A DNA stretch of 33,615 nucleotides from Candidatus Parabeggiatoa sp. HSG14 (GTDB lineage Bacteria; Pseudomonadota; Gammaproteobacteria; Beggiatoales; Beggiatoaceae). Positions 1 through 7,760 of the stretch are shown here, piece after piece (position 1 is the stretch's first letter; every line of letters begins with the position of its first letter). The translations under genes were made by a program, and so were the position numbers. The notes below the pieces were generated by a model. It was not told the origin of the DNA and ran no database searches. It saw only the letters and a list, made by a program, of their open reading frames with translations. The stretch is from NCBI GenBank assembly GCA_030378085.1, contig JAUCGK010000019.1, positions 1 through 33,615 on the forward strand. Reading direction: 5' to 3'.

Positions 1-127
1 AGAGAGTCGTAACACCCATGAAATCCAAGCACGAGGACAAATTTTTGCCAATTTTATTAGTGATATCTCCCTATAACAAAAACCTATTGATTTCAATAGG
101 CTTACCTACTTGTGGGTAAAGGTTAGT

Positions 128-240
128 ACACAGGGGGAAGTCCCAAAATAGAAAAATTAAAGCAAAGTGTCGAATGATGTTTGGTTCCACCCGTGTACGG
201 GGGGTTAGGGGGGGTGTCCCCAAAATCTGTTACAATCAGA
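128..240 (+). repeat. Dispersed repeat D, copy 1
   Basis: This 113-bp segment matches 26997-27103 almost base for base. Both begin with ACACAGGGGGAAGTCCCAAA and end with AAAATCTGTTACAATCAGA. The differences are a 6-bp indel near 157, a run-length change in the G tract and a few substitutions. The two copies are in the same orientation about 27 kb apart. The second copy carries an extra left arm that makes it an inverted repeat; this copy lacks that arm. Confidence 0.85.
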
Positions 241-290
241 AAATATTAATTAGGAATAAGGATTTTATAATTTCCAAAACTTGAGCGGTT

Positions 291-323
291 AAACCTGACA
301 GGTTTTAAAAACCTGTTAGGTTT
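291..323. repeat. Palindromic repeat B, copy 1
   Basis: Two 15-bp arms, AAACCTGACAGGTTT (291-305) and AAACCTGTTAGGTTT (309-323), flank a 3-base loop. Each arm is itself close to palindromic. Three further copies occur at 1288-1318, 17994-18026 and 26551-26583. Confidence 0.85.
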
Positions 324-367
324 AGTTTCGGCTTTTATTAAATCCTGAATCTTTAGGAGAACAATAA

Positions 368-1270
368 ATGGTGAAAATTTTATTTATTAGCATTTTAGCA
401 ATGTTAATAACATTCAATAGTTGGGGCGAAGAAATTTTTGAAGGAGAGAGCTTTAACGCAGAAACCTTTGAGGAAGGAACCTTTGAAGGAGAAAGCCTTA
501 ACGAAGAAACCCTTGAAGAGGGGACTTTTGAAGGAGAAAGCCTTAACGAAGAAACTCTTGAAGAGGGGACTTTTGAAGGAGAAAGCCTTAACGAAGAAAC
601 CCTTGAAGAGGGGACTTTTGAAGGAGAAAGCTTTAACGAAGAAACTCTTGAAGAGGGGACTTTTAAAGAAGAAACCTTTAGTGAGGAAGTTCCCGAAGAA
701 GAAATTCTTAGTAATGAGGAGAATCTTAAAGAAGATTATCTCGAAGGTATCAGTGTACTCGGTGAGCAAAAAATTGCCTATTTTTCTATTAAAGGAAATC
801 AAATTCCCGTACATGAGGGGGAGAAAATTACTTTTAGTGGGGAGAAAACTTGGCAAGTTATCCATATAGAACAAAAATTAGTGCGCTTAAAAACAGATGA
901 CGGTTTCATAAAAGAAGTACAACTAAAAAGCCGGATTTCTATTCCCAAGACTGAAACTGAACAAGAACAAATCTCAGAATTACAGGAATCAATAACAGAA
1001 GAAATCACTGAAACTGCTTCAGAAAAGACGACAACAACTGAGGAAGCTACTTTAGAAAAAACGAATAACGAAGTGCCACCAGGTTATCACATCGTGCATA
1101 CTCCTTTTGGTGATTTTGTTGTTAAAGACGATCCCTTTCTTTCAGAAGAAGCAGAGTCACTTCCAACGCCACTTAATACAATTTCTGAGGATGAAGTTCC
1201 CCCAGGACATCATATTGTGCGTACTCCCTTTGGTGAATTTATCGTTGAAAGTGATGAGGTTGATGAATAG
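368..1270 (+). CDS. Secreted acidic repeat protein, function unknown
   Basis: The 300-residue protein starts with a signal peptide (residues 1 to about 20, hydrophobic core ILFISILAMLITF). AGGAGA lies 7 nt before the ATG. Residues 24-108 are about 17 blocks of five residues, each led by Phe or Leu and rich in Glu (FEGES, LNEET, LEEGT), repeating at the 15-residue level. Residues about 128-195 form a compact unit (LGEQKIAYFSIKGNQIPVHE onward) that loosely resembles the small periplasmic domain of GspC/PilP-type secretion proteins; this is a weak resemblance. The C-terminal third is Glu/Thr-rich and carries two copies of a short motif, EVPPGYHIVHTPFGDFVV (about 237-255) and EVPPGHHIVRTPFGEFIV (about 277-295). 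I do not recognise the family. The repeat could be a pentapeptide-like coil, but the usual small residue before the central Leu/Phe is missing. Confidence 0.8.
   Translation: MVKILFISILAMLITFNSWGEEIFEGESFNAETFEEGTFEGESLNEETLEEGTFEGESLNEETLEEGTFEGESLNEETLEEGTFEGESFNEETLEEGTFKEETFSEEVPEEEILSNEENLKEDYLEGISVLGEQKIAYFSIKGNQIPVHEGEKITFSGEKTWQVIHIEQKLVRLKTDDGFIKEVQLKSRISIPKTETEQEQISELQESITEEITETASEKTTTTEEATLEKTNNEVPPGYHIVHTPFGDFVVKDDPFLSEEAESLPTPLNTISEDEVPPGHHIVRTPFGEFIVESDEVDE
437..691 (+). repeat. 45-bp coding tandem repeat (15-bp sub-periodicity)
   Basis: About five copies of a 45-bp unit, each encoding the 15 residues FEGESLNEETLEEGT or a close variant, built from three 15-bp sub-units. The central copies are almost identical in DNA, including synonymous positions, so expansion is recent or ongoing. 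The flanking copies (437-481 and 662-691) are more diverged. Confidence 0.9.
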
Positions 1271-1287
1271 AAAAATCAAAGCTATCA

Positions 1288-1318
1288 TACCTGACAGGTT
1301 TTAAAAACCTGTCAGGTA
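1288..1318. repeat. Palindromic repeat B, copy 2 (possible terminator)
   Basis: Perfect 13-bp arms TACCTGACAGGTT and AACCTGTCAGGTA separated by 5 bases. It lies 17 bp after the stop of the first gene and could fold in the RNA. There is no following T-run, so intrinsic terminator function is uncertain. Confidence 0.85.
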
Positions 1319-1754
1319 TTTAGGCCAAAATATTTATCTGACAAACTATAAAAAACAACGATAAGGAACTTCATTTACACAACAATCTGAATGTGGGAGT
1401 ACTCATTTTCTGTTTCCAAAATAAATTTTGGACTCCAAACCAACAGTCTGGCTTCGTTCTAAATTTATTTTGGATGCCCACCATAATCACACCATAATCA
1501 CACAGCTCAATTTTTTTATAAAATTTCATACAGCAATTTTTCCGAAAAAAATAACTTTATAAAATAAAAATAATTATTTTTATTATTTTATAATTTTTAT
1601 TTGTTAAAAAATAGGAAGACTTATTTAAATTTTAAATTCAACCTCTCTGATATTTCATAAACCAATTGAAACCATCTATAATTTTATTTTATTAGATTCA
1701 TTTAATCTGATTACATTTTGCTTTTTTCAACTCAAATCAGTTACTCTTTACTTG

Positions 1755-1883
1755 ACTGATGTTACGCACTGCACTTCCAAAAGTGAATATTAGGAGTGCA
1801 AAATTTATTTTGCGAGGAGTTACACTCTAGTTGGCAAAATAAATTTTGCACTCCTGTTTGGAAGCCATCTGCGTAACATCAGT
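1755..1883. repeat. Nested inverted repeat, MITE-like, 129 bp
   Basis: The outer arms 1755-1780 and 1858-1883 match around ACTGATGTTACGCA and TTCCAA. Inside them, 1792-1813 (AGGAGTGCAAAATTTATT...) and 1834-1855 are perfect 22-bp inverted copies. The outer-arm sequence AGTGCGTAACATCAGTTA also appears alone at about 26861-26878. The structure suggests a non-coding mobile element with one inverted repeat inside another. Confidence 0.8.
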
Positions 1884-1953
1884 TACTTGAGATAAAATTT
1901 AGATGTGACAAAGTAGGAATAATCAATTTTATGGTAGGAGGTTAATTTCAATT

Positions 1954-4533
1954 ATGACCAAAAAATTTGAAATAGTATTAATACTTTTTATTGTATTTGG
2001 GAGTGCTTTCAATACCACATCAGCGGCAACTAGCCTTATTATATCAGGGGTTATTGATGGCCCATTGTCTGGTGGAACACCGAAAGCCATTGAATTTTAT
2101 GTGATTAATGATATACCGGATTTAAGTATTTATGGTTTTGGATCTGCTAACAATGGTGGAGGTACTGACGGAGAAGAATACACATTTTCAGGTTTAGCGA
2201 CGGGAGGCGATTTTATTTATATCGCCTATGAAACAATAGAATTTAACAATTTTTTTGGATTTAATCCTGATGATACTGACAGTGCAGCCAATATAAATGG
2301 TGATGATGCCATTGAGTTATTTCAATCAGGTGTAGTTGTTGATGTCTTTGGTGATATTAATGTAGATGGAAGTTCCCAAAATTGGGAATATTTAGATGGC
2401 TGGGCTTACCGAAAACCAGGCACAAATGCTGACGGTTCTACTTTTAACTTAGGAAATTGGACTTTTAGTGGCCCCAATGCATTAGATGGCGCAATAAATA
2501 ATGCCAGTGCAACTTCACCATTTTTAAAAGGTACATTTAATCAAGGTACTCTCCCTGATACCGCTCCCAGCGTTTCTGTTACCACCCCCGCCAATAATGC
2601 CACAAATATTGCGATTAATAGTAACATCACCGTTGATTTCAATGAAAATGTTACCGTATCAACGAATTGGTTCAATATCAATTGCACCTCTAGCAACGCA
2701 CATACAGCAACTGTTAGTGGTGGTCCCAAAAATTACATACTCGACCCAAATTCTGATTTTGTTAATGGCGAAACTTGTACAATCACGACAGATAAAACCA
2801 AAGTCGCTGATCAAGATGGCACAGCGGACAACATGGTTGCAGATTATAGCTGGAATTTTACCGTGACTCCTGCAATAGGGAGTTGGATTATTAACGAAAT
2901 TCTTGCTGATCCTCATGCAACTGAAGGTGATGCCAACAGTGATGGGACTGTTAATACTACTCAAGATGAATTTGTCGAAGTGATTAATAACAGTGGGGGT
3001 ACTGTTGATATTTCTGGTTGGACATTGGCAGATGCCATTGGTGTAAAGCATACATTCCCACCAAATACTGTTTTACTGCACCAGTGTGCAATTGTCGTTT
3101 TTTCGGGTGGTGCGCTGAGTGGCACTTATGGCAATGCCATCGCACAATTGAGTAGTACAGGGCAACTTGACTTAAATAATACTGGTGACACAGTTACTTT
3201 AAATGATGGCATAATCGATCAAGCGACTTATACTTATGGCACTGAAGGGGGAGATAACCAATCACTCAGCCGCGATCCTGATATCACTGGCGCATCGTTT
3301 GTTAAACATTCGATAGCAACGAATGCCAATGGCACACTTTTTTCACCAGGTACGCGAATAAATGGTTTAGCTTTTTCAAGTTGTGTACCAACTGCGCCTC
3401 AAACAAAGATTGTCTCACCACCAACGCCAAAAATTGTGTCGCCACCTAAAACACCAATATCCTCACAATTACCCCTTCCGCCCCTACCTCCAACCATGAC
3501 TTTGACAGTGAAAGTGATGGGCAATGGCTTTGGCAACGTTAAAAGTAATCAAATCGGTATTGATTGTGAAAATAATCCTGAAAATAACGATAAATGTCAA
3601 TATGCTTATAATACAACAAGTTGGGTAAAACTGAGAGCCATTGCTGATGCGAGTTCAGAATTTCGGGGCTGGGGTGGACATAAAGATTGTGCTGACAGTC
3701 AATTATGGATGACAAGCAATAAATTATGTGTTGCCTATTTTAAAAAGTTACCAATAGCGATAACGGATAATAATGTTATTAAGCAGATTAATAATACAGC
3801 TCGTTTTCTTAATTTTAGTACTCGCGCCCCTATCCTTAGTGGGATAAATAATGTGATTACTGGTTTTGTCATTACTGGAAATGGGATACAAAAAGTAATG
3901 ATAAAAGGGATAGCGTTAGAGCCGAATGTTGATCCCACGATAACAATACAAGCATATCCGAGCGGTGAATTTGTCGCGAGTAATGATAATTGGCAAGATA
4001 ATCCACACGCAAGTGAAATGCCCAATATGAAATTAGAAAATGCACAAAATGCGGCTTTGCTTTTGGATTTACCCGCAGGAGCTTATACTGCAACACTAGG
4101 GACTGTGAGTATTAAAGGCATTGGCTTGATCAGTATAGAGGCGATTGACAATGGTGAACAACAGACACGATTAACTAATCTTAGTACTCGTGCAAATATC
4201 CAAGGGGAGAGCGGTGATATTATTGCGGGTTTTAATCTCACCGGTACACAGACTGTATTACTAAGAGGCTGGGGATTAGAAAATGGAGTTGATCCTGTTA
4301 TTACACTACAAAAATATCCAAGTGGGGAATTTGTGGCGCGTAATGATAATTGGCAAAATGATCCGCATACTGATGAAATTGTTGAACCCTATAAATTACC
4401 GAATCCTACAGATGCCGCTTTGCTATTGGATTTGTCGGCGGGTGCGTATACAATAACACTGAGTTCGATGAACGAGAAAGGAATGGGATTGATTGGAGTG
4501 GATATTGTTGGCAACACTATGAATGAAAAATGA
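1954..4533 (+). CDS. Large secreted multidomain protein with lamin-tail and Ig-like domains
   Basis: The 859-residue protein has a signal peptide ending near SAA at residue 24. AGGAGG at 1936-1941 lies 12 nt before the ATG. Visible parts in order: a lamin-tail-type domain (about 24-195; PKAIEFYVIN, NINGDDAIELF and GWAYRKPGT are hallmarks shared with extracellular nucleases and surface proteins), a SbsA-like Ig domain (205-307), a second lamin-tail domain (309-440, WIINEILADP and DEFVEVINNSGG), a Pro-rich linker (478-512), a Cys-containing domain resembling InlB-type B-repeats (516-600, FRGWGGHKDC), and two homologous units of about 125 residues (602-727 and 728-855) sharing NFSTRA/NLSTRA, VDPTITIQ/VDPVITLQ, YPSGEFVA and NDNWQ. 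No nuclease catalytic domain is present, so the lamin-tail domains appear without their frequent enzymatic partner. A surface-binding or matrix role is an inference. There is no sorting or anchor sequence at the C-terminus. Confidence 0.85.
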   Translation: MTKKFEIVLILFIVFGSAFNTTSAATSLIISGVIDGPLSGGTPKAIEFYVINDIPDLSIYGFGSANNGGGTDGEEYTFSGLATGGDFIYIAYETIEFNNFFGFNPDDTDSAANINGDDAIELFQSGVVVDVFGDINVDGSSQNWEYLDGWAYRKPGTNADGSTFNLGNWTFSGPNALDGAINNASATSPFLKGTFNQGTLPDTAPSVSVTTPANNATNIAINSNITVDFNENVTVSTNWFNINCTSSNAHTATVSGGPKNYILDPNSDFVNGETCTITTDKTKVADQDGTADNMVADYSWNFTVTPAIGSWIINEILADPHATEGDANSDGTVNTTQDEFVEVINNSGGTVDISGWTLADAIGVKHTFPPNTVLLHQCAIVVFSGGALSGTYGNAIAQLSSTGQLDLNNTGDTVTLNDGIIDQATYTYGTEGGDNQSLSRDPDITGASFVKHSIATNANGTLFSPGTRINGLAFSSCVPTAPQTKIVSPPTPKIVSPPKTPISSQLPLPPLPPTMTLTVKVMGNGFGNVKSNQIGIDCENNPENNDKCQYAYNTTSWVKLRAIADASSEFRGWGGHKDCADSQLWMTSNKLCVAYFKKLPIAITDNNVIKQINNTARFLNFSTRAPILSGINNVITGFVITGNGIQKVMIKGIALEPNVDPTITIQAYPSGEFVASNDNWQDNPHASEMPNMKLENAQNAALLLDLPAGAYTATLGTVSIKGIGLISIEAIDNGEQQTRLTNLSTRANIQGESGDIIAGFNLTGTQTVLLRGWGLENGVDPVITLQKYPSGEFVARNDNWQNDPHTDEIVEPYKLPNPTDAALLLDLSAGAYTITLSSMNEKGMGLIGVDIVGNTMNEK

Positions 4534-4665
4534 TATAATTTTTATCTTGTATCTTGTACATAAAATTTTTATCATACCAAAATTGCGAATTATGAATTAC
4601 AATAATAGATAAATCTTAAATATCAAGCGTAAATTTTTGTACAATGAATCGGAGACACTCATAAA

Positions 4666-5154
4666 ATGCAATCAACAAAGACTATAGAAATTTGGGTAGG
4701 TATCTTTGTGGCGTTAGGTTTTGCCGCCTTATTTGTGTTGGCAATGAAAGTCAGTCACTTAGGTGATATTTTTTCTGATAATGGTTATGCCATAAAAGCC
4801 CAATTTGAAAATATTGGCGGTTTAAAAGTTAAATCGCCCGTCAAAATGAGTGGTGTGCGTATTGGTAGGGTGACAGATATTCATTTTGATGATACTCTTT
4901 ACCAAGCAGTCATCACTATGCATGTTGGTAGCCAATTTGATAAAATTCCCACAGATTCTTCTGTCAGCATCTTCACGGCTGGTTTGCTCGGTGAACAATA
5001 TATTGGTTTAGAAGCTGGAGGTGAAGAAGAATATTTAGAAAATGGTGATTTATTAGATCCGGGATTGACTCAATCAGCAGTTATTTTAGAACAACTGATT
5101 AGTGAATTTTTATTTAATACGGTAAGTGGTAATACTCAATCAACTGATGAGTAG
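4666..5154 (+). CDS. mlaD: Mla pathway substrate-binding protein MlaD
   Basis: MlaD is the MCE-domain subunit of the MlaFEDB inner-membrane complex, which moves phospholipids between the inner membrane and the periplasmic carrier MlaC. The 162-residue protein has one N-terminal membrane segment (about 8-28), then a single MCE domain (about 41-118) with the typical GGLKVKSPVKMSGVRIGRV and TAGLLGEQYIGLE signatures. Length fits the family (E. coli protein 183 residues). GGAG at 4651-4654 precedes the ATG. The genes for MlaF and MlaE, normally just upstream, are absent: the preceding gene is the unrelated secreted protein at 1954-4533. mlaC follows only after a 305-bp gap containing a mobile palindrome. 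Confidence 0.95.
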   Translation: MQSTKTIEIWVGIFVALGFAALFVLAMKVSHLGDIFSDNGYAIKAQFENIGGLKVKSPVKMSGVRIGRVTDIHFDDTLYQAVITMHVGSQFDKIPTDSSVSIFTAGLLGEQYIGLEAGGEEEYLENGDLLDPGLTQSAVILEQLISEFLFNTVSGNTQSTDE

Positions 5155-5299
5155 TTGGTAATTATAAGGATTTGTACAGGAGAATGGAAATACCTGGATC
5201 ATCTAGAGATAAATTTCAAAGCTATGCGCTTTAGATCCTAAAAAGTTGCTCATCTATTCTTATAATAAATATTTAACTAATTGAAATAAAAGTATTTAC

Positions 5300-5396
5300 G
5301 TAGGGTGGGTAGAGCGGGAGCGAAACCCACCAAACCTTTAAAAATAAAAGGGTTTATTTAAAAATGGTGGGTTTCACTTCGTTCTACCCACCCTAC
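5300..5396. repeat. Palindromic repeat C between mlaD and mlaC
   Basis: The arms at 5300-5332 (GTAGGGTGGGTAGAGCGGGA onward) and 5365-5396 (ending TCTACCCACCCTAC) are near-perfect inverted copies around a 32-bp AT-rich centre. A single arm recurs at 9680-9712. It fills most of the 5155-5459 gap, which otherwise holds only the mlaC ribosome binding site. Confidence 0.9.
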
Positions 5397-5459
5397 TTTA
5401 ATTTTTGAGTTTTCTAAAATTTATCATTTCATTTACTTTTAAATAAGGAGATTTGTTCA

Positions 5460-6101
5460 ATGAGACAAATGTTAACAAGTGTAACGTTAATGGGTGTGTT
5501 GATGCTATCAACACTCAACGTTTGGGCAACAAGTGCTAAAGATGCAGAAGCGTTGATTAAAACAACCACCGCTGATGTATTGGAAGCCTTAAAAGCGGAT
5601 TCCAGCAAAGCACATAGCTTAGTTGAGAATGTGGTGTTATCCCATTTTGATTTTCGTAAAATGTCGAGGCTGGTGCTAGGAAAGCATTGGAGGAAAGCTA
5701 ACCGTAATCAGAAAACCCGTTTTTCTGACGAATTTCGGTATCTCTTGATAAACACCTACTCAACCGCTTTGGTGGAAGCAGCTGGTAAAGTAGAGAAGAT
5801 CGATTATTTGTCCAAAGATACTGGTATGATGGGCAAAAAAAAGCCGAAGCCCACAGCTTCAGTATCCGCTAAGGTTTATCAGAAAGGAAAATCATCCCCC
5901 ATTGAGGTTGATTATTCCATGTACTTCCAACCGAAAAAAGAGAAGTGGAAAGTTTACAACCTGAGTGTGGGTGGTGTAAGTTTAGTCACCAATTATCGCA
6001 AGGAATTTTCGGGCAAGATTAAAGCCAAGAAAATCAAAGGGCTGATTAAAGAAATGCGATGCAACCGACTAGATAATAAATCGAAAGAGTGTCAAAAATA
6101 A
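5460..6101 (+). CDS. mlaC: Periplasmic phospholipid carrier MlaC
   Basis: MlaC shuttles phospholipids across the periplasm between the outer-membrane MlaA complex and inner-membrane MlaFEDB. The 213-residue product matches the family length (about 211). It has a signal peptide (1-23, cleavage after VWA) and the MlaC/Ttg2D core: FDFRKMSRLVLGKHWRKA (about 65-82), FRYLLINTYSTAL (about 95-107) and WKVYNLSVGGVSLVTNYR (about 162-179). AAGGAG at 5445-5450 lies 9 nt before the ATG. mlaB follows 15 bp after the stop. The C-terminus has a Lys-rich tail (about 182-213) beyond the conserved core. Confidence 0.95.
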   Translation: MRQMLTSVTLMGVLMLSTLNVWATSAKDAEALIKTTTADVLEALKADSSKAHSLVENVVLSHFDFRKMSRLVLGKHWRKANRNQKTRFSDEFRYLLINTYSTALVEAAGKVEKIDYLSKDTGMMGKKKPKPTASVSAKVYQKGKSSPIEVDYSMYFQPKKEKWKVYNLSVGGVSLVTNYRKEFSGKIKAKKIKGLIKEMRCNRLDNKSKECQK

Positions 6102-6116
6102 CAGGCTAAATCAATC

Positions 6117-6434
6117 GTGAGTCAAATCATCGTAGAAAATACCCACTCTTGGCGATTGTCTGGTGAATTGACATTTGCCACAGTAGGCGAGTTATTAAAG
6201 GAATTTTCTCAATACTCCCCTTTTGGAGGGGAGTCAAAAGAAACTCAGACACAATCCCTGGTATTGAACTTGTCTGATGTCACTCGTACAGACAGTGCAG
6301 GATTAGCATTTTTGATTGAATTGCTTAAAAAAACCAAAAACAAACCGATTACTTTTCAGAATATTCCTGCTCAAATGCACAATCTTGCCACGCTTAGCGG
6401 TGTGCAAGATATGTTATCAAAAAATTCTGAGTAA
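6117..6434 (+). CDS. mlaB: STAS-domain protein MlaB
   Basis: MlaB is the small cytoplasmic STAS subunit that regulates the MlaF ATPase. The 105-residue product starts at GTG (6117). The STAS signature LNLSDVTRTDSAGLAFLIEL (about 44-63) includes the Asp-Ser-Ala-Gly turn. The start is supported by the 15-bp gap after mlaC and by the fold beginning at once (VENTHSWRLSGELTF), although the ribosome binding site is weak. A small loop around residues 33-42 (SPFGGESKET) is encoded by an inverted repeat, ACTCCCC...GGGGAGT (6214-6234). It could be a repeat-derived in-frame insertion. Confidence 0.9.
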   Translation: MSQIIVENTHSWRLSGELTFATVGELLKEFSQYSPFGGESKETQTQSLVLNLSDVTRTDSAGLAFLIELLKKTKNKPITFQNIPAQMHNLATLSGVQDMLSKNSE

Positions 6435-6440
6435 AATCTT

Positions 6441-7352
6441 ATGGTTGCAGCTGTTAGCATCTCACAGGTACATAAACACTATGGCAACTTACATGCCCTC
6501 CGGGGGGTAGATTTTGAAATCCCCAGGGGCAGTTTTTTTGGTTTGCTTGGTCCTAATGGTGCCGGAAAATCTACCTTAATCAATATCATGGCGGGATTAG
6601 TTCGTGCCACGCAAGGAACGGTACATATCTTAGGCAACGATGTGCGTCATCAATGGCGACAAGCGCGACACTCGCTGGGTGTTGTCCCTCAAGAACTTGC
6701 CATTGATCCCTTTTTCACCGTCAGTGAAATACTCCGACTACAATCGGGTTATTTTGGACTTGGACAGAAAAACCAACCCTGGATTGAAGAATTATTACAT
6801 ATCTTAAACCTTAGCGATAAAGCCAATACCAACTCGCAAGAACTATCGGGTGGTATGAGAAGGCGAGTATTAATTGCCCAAGCTTTGGTACATAAACCGT
6901 CTGTCGTTGTTCTTGATGAACCCACCGCTGGCGTAGATGTCGAATTACGCAAAGCATTGTGGGTATTTGCCAACCGTCTGCATCAAAATGGTCACACTAT
7001 TGTTTTAACCACCCACTATATTGAAGAAGCCGAAAACCTTTGTGAACAAATTGCTATTTTAAATCAAGGACAATTAGTTGCTCTCGACAGCAAATCGGCT
7101 TTATTATCCCATTATCCTTTCCGCCTATTACGCCTAACACTAACCCAGCCTAACGCACAAATTCCAATTGCGTTACAAGACAAAATACAGTCTTTCACTG
7201 ATGGTGAATTAATCCTACGTTTACATCGTGATAATGATCCAATTGGTACAATCCTAGAAAGCTTACGTGCTGCCAATATTCATTTTTCCGATTTACACAC
7301 TGAAGAACCAGGGTTAGAAGAAGTTTTTATGAGTTTAACCCGTAAAAAATAA
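6441..7352 (+). CDS. ABC-2 type transporter ATP-binding protein (YadG-like)
   Basis: The 303-residue nucleotide-binding subunit has Walker A GPNGAGKST (37-45), the ABC signature LSGGMRRR (135-142), Walker B VVVLDEP (155-161) and the switch His in TTHYIEEAE. The C-terminal about 80 residues (LLSHYPFRLLRLTL to VFMSLTRKK) are the accessory domain usual in ABC-2 exporters, ending in the typical LEEVFMSLT. It starts 6 bp after mlaB, so it is co-transcribed with the Mla genes, an arrangement common in Gammaproteobacteria, where a YadGH-like pair follows mlaB. Its permease partner is most likely the protein at 9747-10508, now about 2.4 kb away. The substrate is unknown. Confidence 0.92.
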   Translation: MVAAVSISQVHKHYGNLHALRGVDFEIPRGSFFGLLGPNGAGKSTLINIMAGLVRATQGTVHILGNDVRHQWRQARHSLGVVPQELAIDPFFTVSEILRLQSGYFGLGQKNQPWIEELLHILNLSDKANTNSQELSGGMRRRVLIAQALVHKPSVVVLDEPTAGVDVELRKALWVFANRLHQNGHTIVLTTHYIEEAENLCEQIAILNQGQLVALDSKSALLSHYPFRLLRLTLTQPNAQIPIALQDKIQSFTDGELILRLHRDNDPIGTILESLRAANIHFSDLHTEEPGLEEVFMSLTRKK

Positions 7353-7760
7353 ATATTAAGGTTAAGGTTAAAGTTAAAGTATAATAATTATTTATAGTAG
7401 TATCAAAAAATAATGAATTTGCAATTTAACCCTCATTTTTTCATTTTGCAAAGCAATTTAAGAAAAATGATTGTTTCAGATTTAGTGTATTTTTCATTTT
7501 TTCTTCAAAATCAATCACTTAATATATTGGCATGATTTTAGCTTCTTAATTAGGGAAAACCACACAAATTTTTATAAACTAAATTTTATAAATCCAAAAA
7601 ATATAAAACTTTCAGAATTTTCCAGAATTTTTGAAGAGTTAACTCCAAAATATTTCTTATAAACAATATAAAAAAATCCATAGAAGTAGCTGTAAAGTTA
7701 ACTCCAAATATTTTAAGACTTTAAAAAATTTTCCATAATTTTTGTTAAGAGGAGGTAGTA
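7353..7760. other. 408-bp AT-rich regulatory gap
   Basis: No gene is visible. The region contains a direct repeat, AGTTAACTCCAAA at 7637-7649 and 7696-7708, 59 bp apart, each followed by an AT tract. It also contains a sigma-54-like site at 7528-7543. The ribosome binding site AGGAGG (7750-7755) of the next gene lies at its end. The spacing of the direct repeats (59 bp, not a whole number of helical turns) gives no clear operator interpretation. Confidence 0.5.
7528..7543 (+). promoter_or_regulatory. Candidate sigma-54 promoter
   Basis: TGGCATGATTTTAGCT has the GG and GC dinucleotides at the spacing of the -24/-12 consensus (TGGCAYR-N4-TTGCW), with one mismatch in the -12 box (TA for TT). 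It would give a leader of about 210 nt for the secreted protein gene at 7761. It is a single motif in AT-rich DNA and no enhancer site was recognised. Confidence 0.3.

Larger units (their letters stand above)
1..367. other. Gene-free left edge with two dispersed repeats
   Basis: No credible coding frame was found here. The stretch holds one copy of a roughly 110-bp repeat (128-240) that recurs at 26997-27103, and one 33-bp palindrome (291-323). The ribosome binding site of the first gene, AGGAGA at 355-360, closes the region. The very start may belong to a gene outside the window, but nothing can be assigned. Confidence 0.6.
1271..1953. other. 683-bp gene-free region with several repeats
   Basis: No supported gene. 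From left to right it holds palindrome B (1288-1318), a repeat-type palindrome CCAAAATAAATTTTGG at 1416-1431 with a diverged partner near 1458-1475, two tandem copies of ACCATAATCAC near 1480-1502, a very AT-rich near-palindrome at about 1558-1592, and the nested inverted repeat at 1755-1883. The promoter of the gene at 1954 should lie in the last 70 bp, but no clear -35/-10 pair can be chosen. Confidence 0.6.

Noticed and set aside
437..691. Regular array considered as a CRISPR
   Set aside because: Units are contiguous without unique spacers, keep the reading frame, and encode a clean five-residue periodicity. No cas genes are nearby.
404..874. 156-codon minus-strand frame over the repeat array as a gene
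   Set aside because: It is a by-product of a stop-free 45-bp unit. It has no ribosome binding site, and its product is a monotonous Phe/Lys/Ser repeat.
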